64,000 nt of DNA, taken from positions 124,001-188,000 of the forward strand of contig VWYX01000358.1 of the NCBI GenBank assembly GCA_013396525.1, given 5' to 3'. Below, in pieces: positions 15,401 to 26,365 of the stretch; position 1 is the first letter of the stretch, and every line of letters begins with the position of its first letter. Source of the DNA: Chaetorhynchus papuensis (lineage: Eukaryota; Chordata; Aves; Passeriformes; Rhipiduridae). Both the position numbers and the translations under genes were made by a program. The notes beneath the pieces were generated by a model. That model had not been told where the DNA came from, searched no databases, and saw only the letters and a list, made by a program, of their open reading frames with translations.

Positions 15401-18400
15401 TTAAGGCTAACTAAAAATTATGGATCAATTTTAGGTTTATTTTTAAAGAGGGGTTTTAAAATTGAAAATGGATGTTACTTTATACTTAATGTCATAACTT
15501 AATGCCATACCTAATATAAACTATTTTTGTATGAATAAATGCCATTTATTTGATGTTTTTAATAACTTTGGTGTTCTTTGTGCTATGATTAATGTTCATG
15601 CATAGCTGTGCCACTGAAGAGATAAAAAGTGAAACTGGAGGCTACAGTAGTCGTTTGGGAGATGACTTAAGCTGTGGGATAAACATAATAGTTGGGTATA
15701 TTTGCTAAAATGATCTGTAGTGGTTGGAAGTTACAATTTAGAAATGAGACCTGCACTTCCTAATGATCCCTCTGAGATGACTTTGATTATCTGATCTTCT
15801 GAATATTCAGGAAGATGTGTAATATCAATTTACGTCTGCATGAAGTGTTTAAGGGTGACTGATGGTAGGTGTGATGCTAACCATAAAACTTTTTTCAAAA
15901 ACTGAAATCTGGGACTTGGCTTCAGTATTTTGCAGAAGATGAATGTCTTGTGCAAAAGAGTTCCCTTTTCAAGGGAATGTTTTGCATCGTTTTCTGTGCT
16001 GAAGGTGAGCAAAATGAATCCCCTGGTTTGTTGCACTGAGGACCCCGTTCAGAGCTGATTCTTTTGCAGAGTGCTCGAGGTGTGGGGATGTGTCAGAGGA
16101 GTGCTGTGCCCGTGGCTCCTGCTTCTAAAGATGATGACTTAGTAGCCATCATTTCTCTGCTGTAGCGTCGTTTGCTGCCTGTGTGAGGCTTCCAGCTGCA
16201 GTCTTCAGGGACTGTCAGAACTGCTTGTGTCATGGAAAAACTAAAGTACTCTCCAGCAGGAACATCTGAATCAGTCTGTCTCTAGGAAGTGGTTCCTACT
16301 ACAGCTGTAGCTGCTCTGGACACTTCAGAGCCGTGGGTTGTTGGTTCTGTGCAGCTGATCCAGTATGTGGGTCTCATCCATGAGCTTAAATAAGACCAGA
16401 ATGGAAGTCTCCAGGTGTGGGACATGTACTGGTACTGGGCACAGGCACCAGCTTTCTGTGTTGAGTGACTGGTTCCACCCCTGGAGTCCCAATGGGAGCA
16501 GCCCTGGGGTGTGTGTTGGGGCAGGAACTCAGTCTCTGTCACGGTGCAGTTACAAGGGAAACTCTTGTTGATCTCTGTTTATAACAACTCTCGAGGGTCT
16601 CCTGGTTGTTTCTAAAACTGTGTGATTCATACCTTCATCAGATCCATATCCCCAGGAATTCTCTTGTGTGGGAGTGTGCAGAATAACCTTGAGAGGAATT
16701 GCAAAGGTTTTACATTTTGGTCTGTTTAGAGCAATGCAGTAAGAATAAAAAGGACTTGTAATTGTGATGACAATTATGACTGCTGGTTTTCTTCACAGTT
16801 TAGCACCAGTAAAGTGCATCTCTTATATAGGGCAAACTGTGAGTTGTGAAATGACAATGGGGCTTTGGTTGTTCTAGGTCAGCACTGATGTGCATTGGAT
16901 TTCAGGATCTATGAATGTCAGTCAAATATAAATGCCACATCATTTATATTTGGGTTTATTTTTAGTTTTTCTAGTTGCGTAAACTTACAAGTTTGTGGAG
17001 GTGCTCTAGACTTCAAATGCCCAGGAGACAGAATTTCAGCAGTTGCAATCTTGTGCCTCACTAAAGAAGTAAATCTTCCTTGGCAGAGTGTCGTGACTGT
17101 ATCAAATGCTTCTGCTCAGAATTTGTTGCTGATGAATGTTCTTTTGTCCTAAGATTGTGAATGCTGTTCCTGCAGACTATTACAACTTGCTGCTTGGTGC
17201 AGGGTACATGTGGACATCCCACTGACAGAGTAAGATTGTTCCAGAATGATGCCTGAGTGCAGGGGTTTTGTTCAGAAAGGGTTAACTCACTGAGTAGGCA
17301 TCCCTAAATGCTCAGTTACTGGGATACTTGCCAGATGAGGTCATGGATCTAAACAAAAAAACCCCAAAAACCAAAAACAAGAGGTCAGATATGTCCATCT
17401 CAGTGTAAACCCCAAGTACCATGAATCCAAGCTGGATTTCCTATCCACAAACCTACCAAACCTGGGATATACCTGGTTCTCCAGTATTATGTCCATACTG
17501 CACATGCTTGGTTGCACAGTCCCTTCTTAAAAACTTCCTGGCAACCTTGCAGGGGGCATGAGGCTTTCCTTTGTGAAGATGGGAGACAAGACAACTTGAG
17601 GAGCTGTGGGGGGCTTTGGGTTGGGTTTATTCTGCAGGCTCTTTTGGTGTGTGTGACAGCCTGCCTGGGGTCAGCCCTGCTGCCTCAGTTCTTCTCTGCT
17701 GAGGTAGAAGCCAGCTCAGAGAATGCACCGTGTGAGCTGCAGTCAGCCTGCCTGGACACTGGCACTAGGAGAGGGAGGAAAAAGCCCCTTCCCATTTTGG
17801 GAAGGTTTCGGGAGACTGGGCAATGAAGAATTGAAGGAAGTGTCTGCTTATGGTTGGGACTGAGACTTTTTTGGGGTGGGGTAGAGACAGGAGATGATTA
17901 GTGTTGGTGTCTGACAGGATTGTTCGAGGCAGGTCACATAGTGGAGTTATATGTACACATATGGTGAAGGGAATGAGAAGAGGGATGAAATTGTTTGGCT
18001 TTTTTAAAAAAAATTCCTGGACTTCTGAGCAAATGCTTTTCTTCAGTCAGATCCTTTGCAGTTCATGCCTAAAGTAGTTTTTTTTTCCCTAGCTCATCTG
18101 GAGTTCTTCTCCTCAGTGCACCTTTTCCCGTGAGAGGAGGGAGAGCAGCTTGCTGCTGCGGGAGGAGAGCATCTGTGAATAACTTCTAGTCATGTTCCAT
18201 TCTGAAAAATCAATACAGCTGGGAGATTTCAATCTGAGGCAGTATGCTTGTTTTCATCTACAGCTCACATGAAACCTAAAATTTATGTGCATATTTCTCA
18301 CAGAAGCTCCCATCTGTTACTTTACAGCATGTTTTCATATGTATAAATAAGCTTAATTTGCAGTTGAGAGAACATAAAAAATTACCTTTAGGCTCTGTAG

Positions 18401-20184
18401 GTATCTCTGGGTTTGCCTTCTGCAGTACTGTGGTGAAATGAACAGTCCAAGAGTTAGTGTTAATGACACAGTAACTCTTGTGATGAAGGATTAACTTAGG
18501 TTGAGATTTTATTTTACAGTTTAAATTAAGAAAGGTATTTTTAGGAACATCTTAGTAACTCTTGCTTTTGCTGAGAATTTGGAACTAGTGCAAACTTACC
18601 TTCTTTGTCTAGGACCCTCGTTCTTAAACTTTCTACCCCACAAATATATATTCCTTTACTACAGTTGTGCTTTCCATGTGTAACTTACACTGCAGGTGAA
18701 GAGGGTCCATAGCTTTAAAGGACTGACTATGCAAGTTCTCATGAGATCTTCAAGTTTTCCAGACTCCAAACCAGTATCACGTCATGCAGGAGAAATCCCC
18801 TCCCTTCAGTCAACCTTCTCTCACAAAGCTTTCCTGCAGTTTCCTAAAAGATTCTCACAGTCTTCTTGTGTTAAATATCGGAGACTTTTGATCAATAGCC
18901 AGTGGCCTGTAATATTCAACTGGAGTGCAAGGAAGTGAATTGGGAACTAATTCTATTTGTGTTTCAGAAATGGGCGTCAACTCCAGGCTGGGGGCAGAGA
19001 TGGGTGGACTTGTAGAACGCTCTCAGTGCCAATCTGCTTTGTGTAATCCTCTTGACTGGGAAGTTGGAGCCCTTGTGGAGAGAGTCTTGAGTGGTAGATT
19101 GAAAGCTTTGTCTAGGATCAAGTAGGAACTGGATCTTGGTAGGACAGAGAAAGCATGTCTAATTCTAGGAGTTTCACCTGAGTTGAAGAAACAGGAAAGG
19201 GAAAGCTGTCTGATTGCAGAAATAGCACAGTGGAACACTTAGAGGAGGGTTACTGATTGAAACCTGTCACTGAAGGGTTATGCACTAATAGTCCTCAAAG
19301 CCTCTTCTGTTCCATTTGGATCACCCAAAACCATCTTGCTATAAAAAAAAAAAAATCCCTGTTTTTTGCTGTTGTTTAACAACAGCAGGTAGTATTTTCT
19401 CAAGTGATGCCCCAGTGGAGACCCTGCTTTGCTCACTGCTCTGACTGGGGCTGTGCTTGGCAAGCCTGTATCAGCTGTACTCAGCAGTATCCCAAATGTT
19501 GCAGTGCCCACACCCACACCTGTCTGAACTGGAAACTAGTTCATTTTGAAAAGTTAGCGGGATTGAGAAATAGTGGCCCGTTTTGCATGAGAGAGCAAGT
19601 AACAAATGTTAATGTGCAGTGAATGTGTCCAAAAGAATTAATAAGAAGAGAGTCTGTGTTGGGAAGCAATTAAACCTGAGCTGATGAAGGAAGCTCACTG
19701 TACTGTGAGATTACCTGCCAAATATGCTTAGACAAACAAAATGTGCATTGTAAGTAACATTTCATGTCTTGGCTGTGACCTTAAATGATATTTTAAAGGG
19801 GTGTTTAATGATAAAACTCATGAATTTGTGAAGTTATTCCTGAGTGGGCTTTGCAAGCCTTGAGAACTCATAGAGGAGCAACACAGACCAGGTCGGAAAA
19901 GGCTTTCTCCAATATATCACTGCAGCTGTGGGGTTCTGTTATATAATGAGTGATCTAGATTAAAGTTGCTGACATTCAAATAAAGGCACCCAGTTAGAAA
20001 ATCCCAGCAGTTCTCTCACTGGTTCTTCTCACACTTCTAGAATGTATTTTACACTTTCTTGAACAGATGAGATTGAGCTCTCTCATAGTGTTTTCGTTAC
20101 TCTATAAAAAAGTGTGAAGCAGCCTTCTGTAGAGAAATAGGCTGGAGTCACTAGAGGTTCTCTGACGCATTCTCACTCTTCTCA
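9433..20184. other. Non-coding DNA, no gene recognised
   Basis: No exon, RNA gene or known repeat could be identified by eye. Base composition varies, with a locally GC-richer patch near 17,560-17,800 whose 104-codon open frame carries no recognisable domain and is treated as chance. An A13 tract lies at 19343-19355. The region near 9,960-10,200 has overlapping open frames on both strands, the pattern expected of chance frames rather than a gene. Confidence 0.65.
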
Positions 20185-20345
20185 ATTTTCATGACTCTAC
20201 ACCAAGAACGCCCGAGGCCTATTTTAATAATTACAAGCTATGCATTTAATTTTAAGTAATGGTTGCTCGCAGATGAAATACGCAAGCTGCTTTGTAAATA
20301 TATCAGTGTTAGTTAAACATCCATCAAAATTGCCACCTGGTCCTG
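20185..20345. promoter_or_regulatory. Candidate conserved non-coding element (unverified)
   Basis: In AT-rich surroundings this segment keeps four CpG dinucleotides (about 20209, 20213, 20268, 20281), with a fifth just upstream at 20165. It also has homeodomain-like words (TTAATAATTACAAG) and an ATGCATTTAATTTT block. CpG is normally lost from untranscribed vertebrate DNA unless it is unmethylated or constrained, so the combination is suggestive of an enhancer-type element. Conservation was not measured. Chance is a real alternative. Confidence 0.25.
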
Positions 20346-21739
20346 CCCAGTTTCTCACTGTAGGTAGGAAAAAAAGCTCTGAAGACTGCTAGCCTTGAGG
20401 CTGCTACAATAGGTATGGAACCCATGGTGATTCTGATGATTTGTTCCTTAAACTCTTTGTAGGATACTGCAGTATAAACTGGATATTAGATGATGGCAAA
20501 ATGGTCAGGGATGAAAAACTCTATCCATTATCTCAAGAAACATTTAAAACTAATTTTAATTCCATACTTTTGGGGATGACTATCTGGATAGGATATAGCT
20601 CTAGATATGCCATATATAATTTCTTATTGAGTTCCTTGAAATAATTTTTTTCTCTCAATTTCTGTGTAAAAATAGACAGGAAAGTAAGCCAAGTAATTTT
20701 TATCTGAACCCAAATTCCTTATGTTTGTGTTTTCAGTGCAAAATTTCAGCATGATCCTTTGAAGAGAGTGTTGGGCTACTGTACTTGTGCAATGACTGAG
20801 GAAAAAGAATTGCCGACAAAGAAAGACTCATATCTTTATAGCAAAAGAGTTTATGAAAGTCTATGTTGGAAGTTGGTTTAGATCTTGCCTGTAAATAGAA
20901 ACTGTATTTTTCAAATGAAATTTTGTTTGTTTCTGCCCTTTGCTCTCTACTTTTGAATAAGACATGAGTCAAGCATCAATCCACTTCTGCTTCTGAGTTA
21001 TGAAGATAAAAGAATGAGGAGATAATTTGAGAGATCCAAGGAAAATGATTTATTTTCCTATTAGATCTGCTGCTAAAGGTAGTTTATTGTGTTAGATCAC
21101 CCCAGGTAGAGCACATAAAGTTCTAATTCCTATCTACAAACCTCATTGGTGATGCTTAACTGCATCTATAGAATGTGGCTTAATCAGCTCAGTAAACACT
21201 GCAGCCATTCTGAATTTTGCTGGATCCTGTGTGTTTAGATACAAATACATTTGGGAATGTGGTGAATAAGTCTCACTTGTCCAGTGTTATTCTCAGGAAC
21301 CTGGCTGTATCCAGAGAAAAAGGATTTCCCTGTGTTTTGATCTTGGTAATACCAGCCATTTTTCTGATAAATCCTGTATAAAGAAAGGATCTTTTCATGC
21401 TTCTTGGAAGCCTTTCTTTCCCTTCTGTCTTACCATGAATGCTTATAATCTCTTCTAGTCTTTGTCCCCATGGCTGACTATGTACTTGCCAATTCATATG
21501 TCTGCACTATGAAGGAAAGAGATCTTGAAATCAAGTAACCTTCAGTACTATGAATTTAAGGTCTAACTAATATTTACAGTTCCTTTAGTTATTTTTCTTG
21601 TGCTTAAATTAAGAATTTATGTTCCAGAGTAGCTAATGAAGAGAAGATGGTCATTCAGTGGACTTAAGTCAGATTTGGTGCAGTGTCTGTGTAGGAAATG
21701 TAACCACTTAAACCAGGTGTTGAAAATGGTGATGTCAAT
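20346..21739. other. Non-coding DNA, nothing recognised
   Basis: AT-rich sequence with short chance open frames only. No repeat family, RNA gene or splice-bounded coding segment was recognised. Confidence 0.65.
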
Positions 21740-22080
21740 ATCTTTCTCTCCTGATCCATTTAATTAGATAATGTACATATAATTTCTACTTTGCATTGTG
21801 AGTTTAACTTTTAATTCTATAACTGTGTTTAAATGCAAACCATTTCTTTTCAAATTTGAGTCCTTAAATGATGTTTTTCCAATTCAAATATCATGGTAAA
21901 ATATATTCCCCCAGCGGCTCGGTACAGTGCGAAAATGTGCGAATAATGGATACATGTGCAGTATACATCTTCCTACCAGATGGTACTGCTCGAATTTATA
22001 GTTGTTGCATAATTGCTTTAGAAGAGGCTGAATGAATTTGCTTAATTTTAAAATTTCTTTTGTAGATGTTGAAGGATTTT
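21740..22080. promoter_or_regulatory. Candidate conserved non-coding element with CpG cluster (unverified)
   Basis: Five CpGs fall within about 78 bases (21915, 21920, 21930, 21940, 21991) in the middle of strongly AT-rich sequence. Two of them sit in a tandem pair of near-identical 10-mers (21927-21936 and 21937-21946, both beginning GTGCGAA). The flanks contain ATTAGATAATG, TTAATTAGA and ATGCAAACC-like words, resembling homeodomain and POU sites. It has no coding frame and no repeat identity. This is the best regulatory candidate in the window, but conservation and activity are untested. Confidence 0.3.
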
Positions 22081-23004
22081 TCCTGCAATGTGTAATGCTA
22101 GTTCATCTCCAGTTTTGCCACAGCAATGATCTAGACCACAGATACCTGAGTTAAAAGAAGATGCAACATCTTATCTGTTACCAGTTGGACGGCAAACAGT
22201 TTTTGATGGTTAAGGAACAGGTTTAGCTATTGATTCTGGCATATCAGTAAAATAAGCCTTTTTGCCTTTGGATCTACAATTCATGTGAGTCAATGCTTTG
22301 GTACTAGGAATGACTTGGTTGCTTATTATAAGAAAGCTTGGAAAACTTCTTTTCCTTGCTGCTTCCCTCAGATTTGTGTTAGGACATTTATCCAGAGTCC
22401 AAGCTGTGGCCTTGCACACCAGTAGCTCTTAGAATACAGCACTGAGCTACTTGTAGTGTGTATATTTCCTAGTGAGTCAGAAATTACTGTGGAAGCTGAG
22501 TGATGTTAGTGTTGGCTCAGGATGCTATCTTAATGAAACATATACTCCTTCAAATGTGCTTAACAAATTTAGAAAAATTCTCATGTTTCTTAACATTGTG
22601 TTAAATGCAAAGAAAACCAATAAAGCTGTCTGAGAGAAAATGTTTGCAAAAGCGTGCTGGGTGAGTCACTTTGTACAAGCAGATGTCTTCACTGCTTAAA
22701 ATGAAGACCACTTGTAAAACACAAACTTAGAGATGAATTACCAGGCTTCTGCCATTTTTGACCTTGGACGGAATTCTGTGGATGACTAACAATCCATTTG
22801 CAAATATAATCTGTGCCTGATTTCAGCTTAAGGGCAGTTTAATTTGGAGGAGGAAGGAAGCAAACCTCAAGCACTTATGGTAAAATCTAAAGGTTTGTTT
22901 TGATTTTCTCTGAAGCTCTATCTGCTGTTTTCTAGTGGAGTAGAAAGGAATAAGATCTTATTTTATCACCTGTTTCTGCCCAGCATTTAATTCACTTTTG
23001 GTTT
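22081..23004. other. Non-coding DNA upstream of a CR1 copy
   Basis: No gene or known repeat recognised. Recognisable CR1 similarity begins near 23,005-23,025. Earlier CR1 sequence may be too diverged to see by eye, or the copy may be 5'-truncated there, as most CR1 copies are. Confidence 0.6.
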
Positions 23005-23025
23005 TGACAAGAACTCTTGGATCCC

Positions 23026-23740
23026 TATAAGTCTGTGGGATCTGATGGGATTCATCCAAGTGTACTCAAGGAGCTGGCTGAGGCCTTAATAGTTTTTAAA
23101 AGGTCTCAGGAATCTGGAGAGATACCAGTTTACTAGAAGCTGGCTAATGTCCAGGTTTTCAAAAAGGGCAGGAGGGATGATCCTGCCTGATGATCTCACT
23201 TTGATGCCTGGTAAAATTACAGAGATCATCATTCTGGGAGTTACTGAAAAACATCTGAAAGACAGCTCAGTCATTTGTCACAGTGAGCACGGCTTCGTGA
23301 GGGGAAAGTCCTGCCTGACAAATTTCATTTCCTTTTATAACAAGGTAACTCATCTAGTTGATCAAGGGAAGCCAGTTGATGTAATCTTTCTGGGTTTCAG
23401 TAAAGCTTTTGATACTGTCTCTCACAGGATCTTTCTGGACAAAATGTCCAGCTCACAGCTGGATAAACACATCATGGGATGGGTGAGCAAGTGGCCTATG
23501 GGCTGGGCAAAGGGTTACAGTGAATGGGGTGACATCAGGCCAGTGACCTGTCACTAGAGGGGTTCCACAGGGCTCCATCCTTGGCCCTGTGCTCTTCAAT
23601 GTCCTCATACATGATTTGTATGGGATACTAAGTTTGCTGATGATACTAAAGTGGGAGGAGTCATTGATTCCCTTGAAGGCAGAGAGGCCGTGCAGAGAGA
23701 TCCTGACAAACTAGAGGGCTGGGCAATCACCCACCATGTG
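23026..23740 (+). pseudogene. CR1 ORF2 reverse-transcriptase fragment, inactive
   Basis: This is a degraded part of the CR1 ORF2 polyprotein, which in intact copies provides endonuclease and reverse transcriptase for target-primed retrotransposition. The reading moves between frames. It starts in the frame of 23026 and meets an in-frame TAG at 23134-23136. It then shifts near 23,190 into the frame that stays open to about 23,557. It shifts again before GVPQGS at 23,560, and again between about 23,610 and 23,633 before the FADD box. The two catalytic aspartates are retained, but one stop, at least three frameshifts and the missing ends make it non-functional. The endonuclease domain is absent. 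Confidence 0.9.
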
Positions 23741-23744
23741 AAGT

Positions 23745-23911
23745 CAACAGGCTCCCCAGGGAAGTGGTCACAGCACCAAGGCTGCCGGAATTCAAGAAGT
23801 GTTTGGACAACACTCTTAGGGTGCAACTCTTGGGCTGTCCTGTGCAGGGCCAAGAATTGGACTCAGTGATCCTTGTGGGTCCCTTCCAACTTATATTCTA
23901 TGATTCTATTA
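23745..23911 (+). repeat. CR1 3' untranslated tail and octamer end
   Basis: This is the 3' tail of the CR1 copy, the part recognised by its own reverse transcriptase during insertion. It contains the conserved GATCCTTGTGGGTCCCTTCC block (about 23,868-23,887). It ends in ATTCTATGATTCTAT, about two copies of the 8-base terminal microsatellite typical of avian CR1 rather than a poly(A) tail. This end fixes the + orientation. Confidence 0.92.
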
Positions 23912-24721
23912 TAAGAACTTCCCTAAGCATAGTGAAATACTGTCTTTAGATGAAAGCTCTCTGCCTTTTTTTTTGTTCCAGGTTATTGTGCGTTAATATG
24001 TCTTCCTCTCATTGAATTTGTAATTCATTTTTATTTTGCTTTTCCATAAATTGTAATATCACTGCCACCACTTGTCTGAAACTGAGTCAGAACTGAGATG
24101 ATCTATTTAAAATGCAAATAGAAAACTCTAATATTTGAGTATTAAATGATGCCCATCTGGTTTGAAATCTTAAGTGTAAGAGCCCAGCATAGTGCTAGAC
24201 TAGCTGTCCTGTAATGTTGATTACTACTGAATGTTCAGAGAAGCTGACAGCATCTTTGTAGTTTTTCTCTTCAGATGAGAAAGAAATGTTTTGGTTGGTT
24301 TGGAAAACCTTTGCAGTGTGGCCATGCACTCCTGGTCAATATAACCTTGTTTCCAAGTAGGCTGTGACTTGCAGTGAAAGGACCTCTTTGTAAAGTTAAC
24401 TCTTTACCTTCTAACCTTAATACTTATCACCAAATCTTCTTTCCTGTTAAAAAACTGCTTGGCTTCCATCTTAAGAATTGCATAATGAAATTCCTCTCAT
24501 AAACTGTGCAAATATTTCAATAACTTCTGCTTGCTGCACACAATATTTATTTCAAAAGGATCACGTGTGATACACTCTTTATTTTCACGGTTAGAACATT
24601 TTCACTGTCTTTGAACCTGTTCTGGGCAGTCTCATGCAGACTGTGACTCCAGAGGCAGCACTCCTAAATTCAGACAGCTCTTACACTGTGGTAATTCTCC
24701 TCTTTAATCCCCTTCACACAG
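23912..24721. other. Non-coding DNA between two CR1 fragments
   Basis: AT-rich sequence with no exon, RNA gene or repeat recognised. Confidence 0.6.
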
Positions 24722-24980
24722 CAGACAAGAGGGTCTCTGCCAGCCTTCGCTTTGTTAGGCTAAACCAGACGGTGGGATGGGTTCTTGGTGCATCCTGATG
24801 TTCCTGTAGCCTTTCTCTGCACTTGTACAGTTTCAAGTGTCTTTCCTGAGCGTGGCCAAGAGAAATTGTACAAAACAGTGTTTCAGCTGTGTGTTCATCA
24901 GTGCTTTGTCCACCAGCACTAACATTTCTGCAGCTGTGCCTCAGATACGACCGAAGCATCCTGGGATGAACTTTGCACAT
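24722..24980 (-). mobile_element. Old CR1-family LINE fragment, reverse-transcriptase C-terminal region
   Basis: Read on the - strand, the segment aligns by eye with the last part of CR1 ORF2. Blocks matching CATCC..GG, TATC.GA, GCACTG.TGA, ACTGTTTTG, AAAGACA, GTGCAGAGAAAGG and TTTAGCCT...GAAGGCTG occur in consensus order. In one frame the end translates to FSLTKRRLAETLLSAV, which resembles the FSLEKRRLRGDL motif at the end of CR1 reverse transcriptase. It is much more diverged than the copy at 23.0-23.9 kb and has insertions, so it is likely an older insertion. The exact subfamily is not assignable by eye. Confidence 0.72.
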
Positions 24981-24984
24981 CATG

Positions 24985-25165
24985 ATAAGTGATATAATTT
25001 AATTCATGGCATACATTTTGGGAGTGAAATAGCACACTTGTTCAGCGGTATGTGAGGTATCTTAATATTGTTGACCTTGTCTACAAGTACACAATATTTA
25101 TTTCTGCAATAAATGTTTACCACGAGCAGCTTTTATACCGCTTAAGAACCATGATTTTTCAAGTT
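24985..25165. promoter_or_regulatory. Candidate conserved non-coding element with inverted CpG octamers (unverified)
   Basis: The AT-rich segment holds AGCGGTAT at 25044-25051 and its exact reverse complement ATACCGCT at 25135-25142, each with a CpG. Another CpG lies at about 25123. TTAATTCAT and AATATT words lie between and around them. The arms are 83 bases apart, too far for a compact hairpin, so paired binding sites for one factor are an option. Conservation is not measured and chance is possible. Confidence 0.22.
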
Positions 25166-26214
25166 TAGGTAGTGTTGAATCTACATTTATCTTCTGAATT
25201 CAACATACAACACAGGAAAATTCTCATTGTAAGAGGCTGTGGATTCTTTTTATATGCTGGGAGCAAAGTGGGAGCCTGATTCTGCTTCAGCTTGCCCTCC
25301 TTTTTCTCTATGTTTACAGTGCTGTTCACATCCTTAATTTGGTAAACCCAACAAAACAGCTTTCAATGCATTTCAATGAGTGGTGTCCAGATGACTCAAT
25401 AAAGGAAGCCTTAGGTTGAGGCAGCCTGTTTACCCCAATTAAAACACTGTAAATTCATGGTACCTTCATGGCTCTAGCTGAAGACCTAGAATAAGACAAT
25501 GGTTTAAAAGCACTAAATGTAAACATTTCAGTTTCATTTAGAGCAATGAAAGTTTATCTGTTTCTTTTTATAACTTCTGAGAAGTTTCTGGGACATACTC
25601 TTTTCCATAAGGTCTGTGGGTTTGTGCAGGGGGGATTTGTCAGGGCTATAAAATTAGCAGGATTGTTTCTGTCCTCCCTTTTCTAGATGATGATAAGTTC
25701 ACATTATTAAAAAGCACTTGTTAAGATGTATCATAAAGTGGTGACTGCTTTGTTCATGAGAGAAACAACAAACTATTTTTAAAGCCATTAAAAACTAATT
25801 TAAATTTTATCACTTTTAATTCATTAAAAGGGAATCATGGTGACCTCTTCGGTTCTAAAATGATGACACAAAAATACTACTGAAAGGGGCAAAATATGAA
25901 TTACATTAAAAGCACAGTGCTGACAGCAGTCGCCACCTTGCTGCAACTAATTATATGGATTTTTTGTATAATAATTTCTTTTGTAAGATTTCCTAGAGAA
26001 ATCTCTAGAACAGTGTTAAGGTTGCAAGAAAGAAATAATAATAAAAAAAACCTATATAGCTGCTTTAATAAACTAGTGTTCACATTCTGGTCCAGACAAG
26101 ATCTGTTGAATTAAACACTCATTAACACCAAATTAACCCTTACTTTAAGCAGTATCTCTTTTGGCCAAATTCTGTCATTGGTGCTACTAATGACTGTATG
26201 CAGAGAATCTACAG
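25166..26214. other. Non-coding DNA, nothing recognised
   Basis: Very AT-rich sequence. A short open frame near 25,896-26,114 has a hydrophobic stretch, but its composition is what AT-rich DNA gives by chance, and no family is recognised. Confidence 0.6.
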
Positions 26215-26365
26215 GGGACTATCTTAGAACAGTTCTACACGTGCCAAGACCAGCTTTCCATGATCTCCCTGGCGTGCTGACAAGTGCATAACAATTGAAA
26301 TGATACCCGTCATTCAATTTGTCTGTGTTTTGGTAATTGCATAGCTTGCTGAACTTTGTTCTGAA
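26215..26365. promoter_or_regulatory. Candidate conserved non-coding element (unverified)
   Basis: Three CpGs (26240, 26273, 26308) lie in AT-rich DNA. A near-palindrome at about 26294-26318 (ATTGAAATGA, six-base spacer, TCATTCAAT) is followed by a TGGTAATTGCAT word that resembles homeodomain/POU sites. No coding frame or repeat identity was found. Inference only. Confidence 0.2.

Larger units (their letters stand above)
23005..23911 (+). mobile_element. CR1 LINE, 5'-truncated and internally deleted
   Basis: This is a chicken-repeat-1 (CR1) non-LTR retrotransposon remnant. The upstream part reads as the reverse-transcriptase domain of CR1 ORF2. Visible motifs are an SDGIHP-type start, HGFVRGKSCLTN, FSKAFDTVSH, GVPQGS.LGPVLFN and an FADD catalytic box (23633-23644). 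From about 23,745 the sequence jumps straight to the CR1 3' untranslated tail (GTGGTCACAGCACCAAG, then GATCCTTGTGGGTCCCTTCC) and ends in the CR1 ATTCTATG octamer near 23,895-23,910. The part normally between the FADD region and this tail is missing, so there is an internal deletion as well as 5' truncation. No flanking target-site duplication is obvious, which is normal for CR1. Confidence 0.95.
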
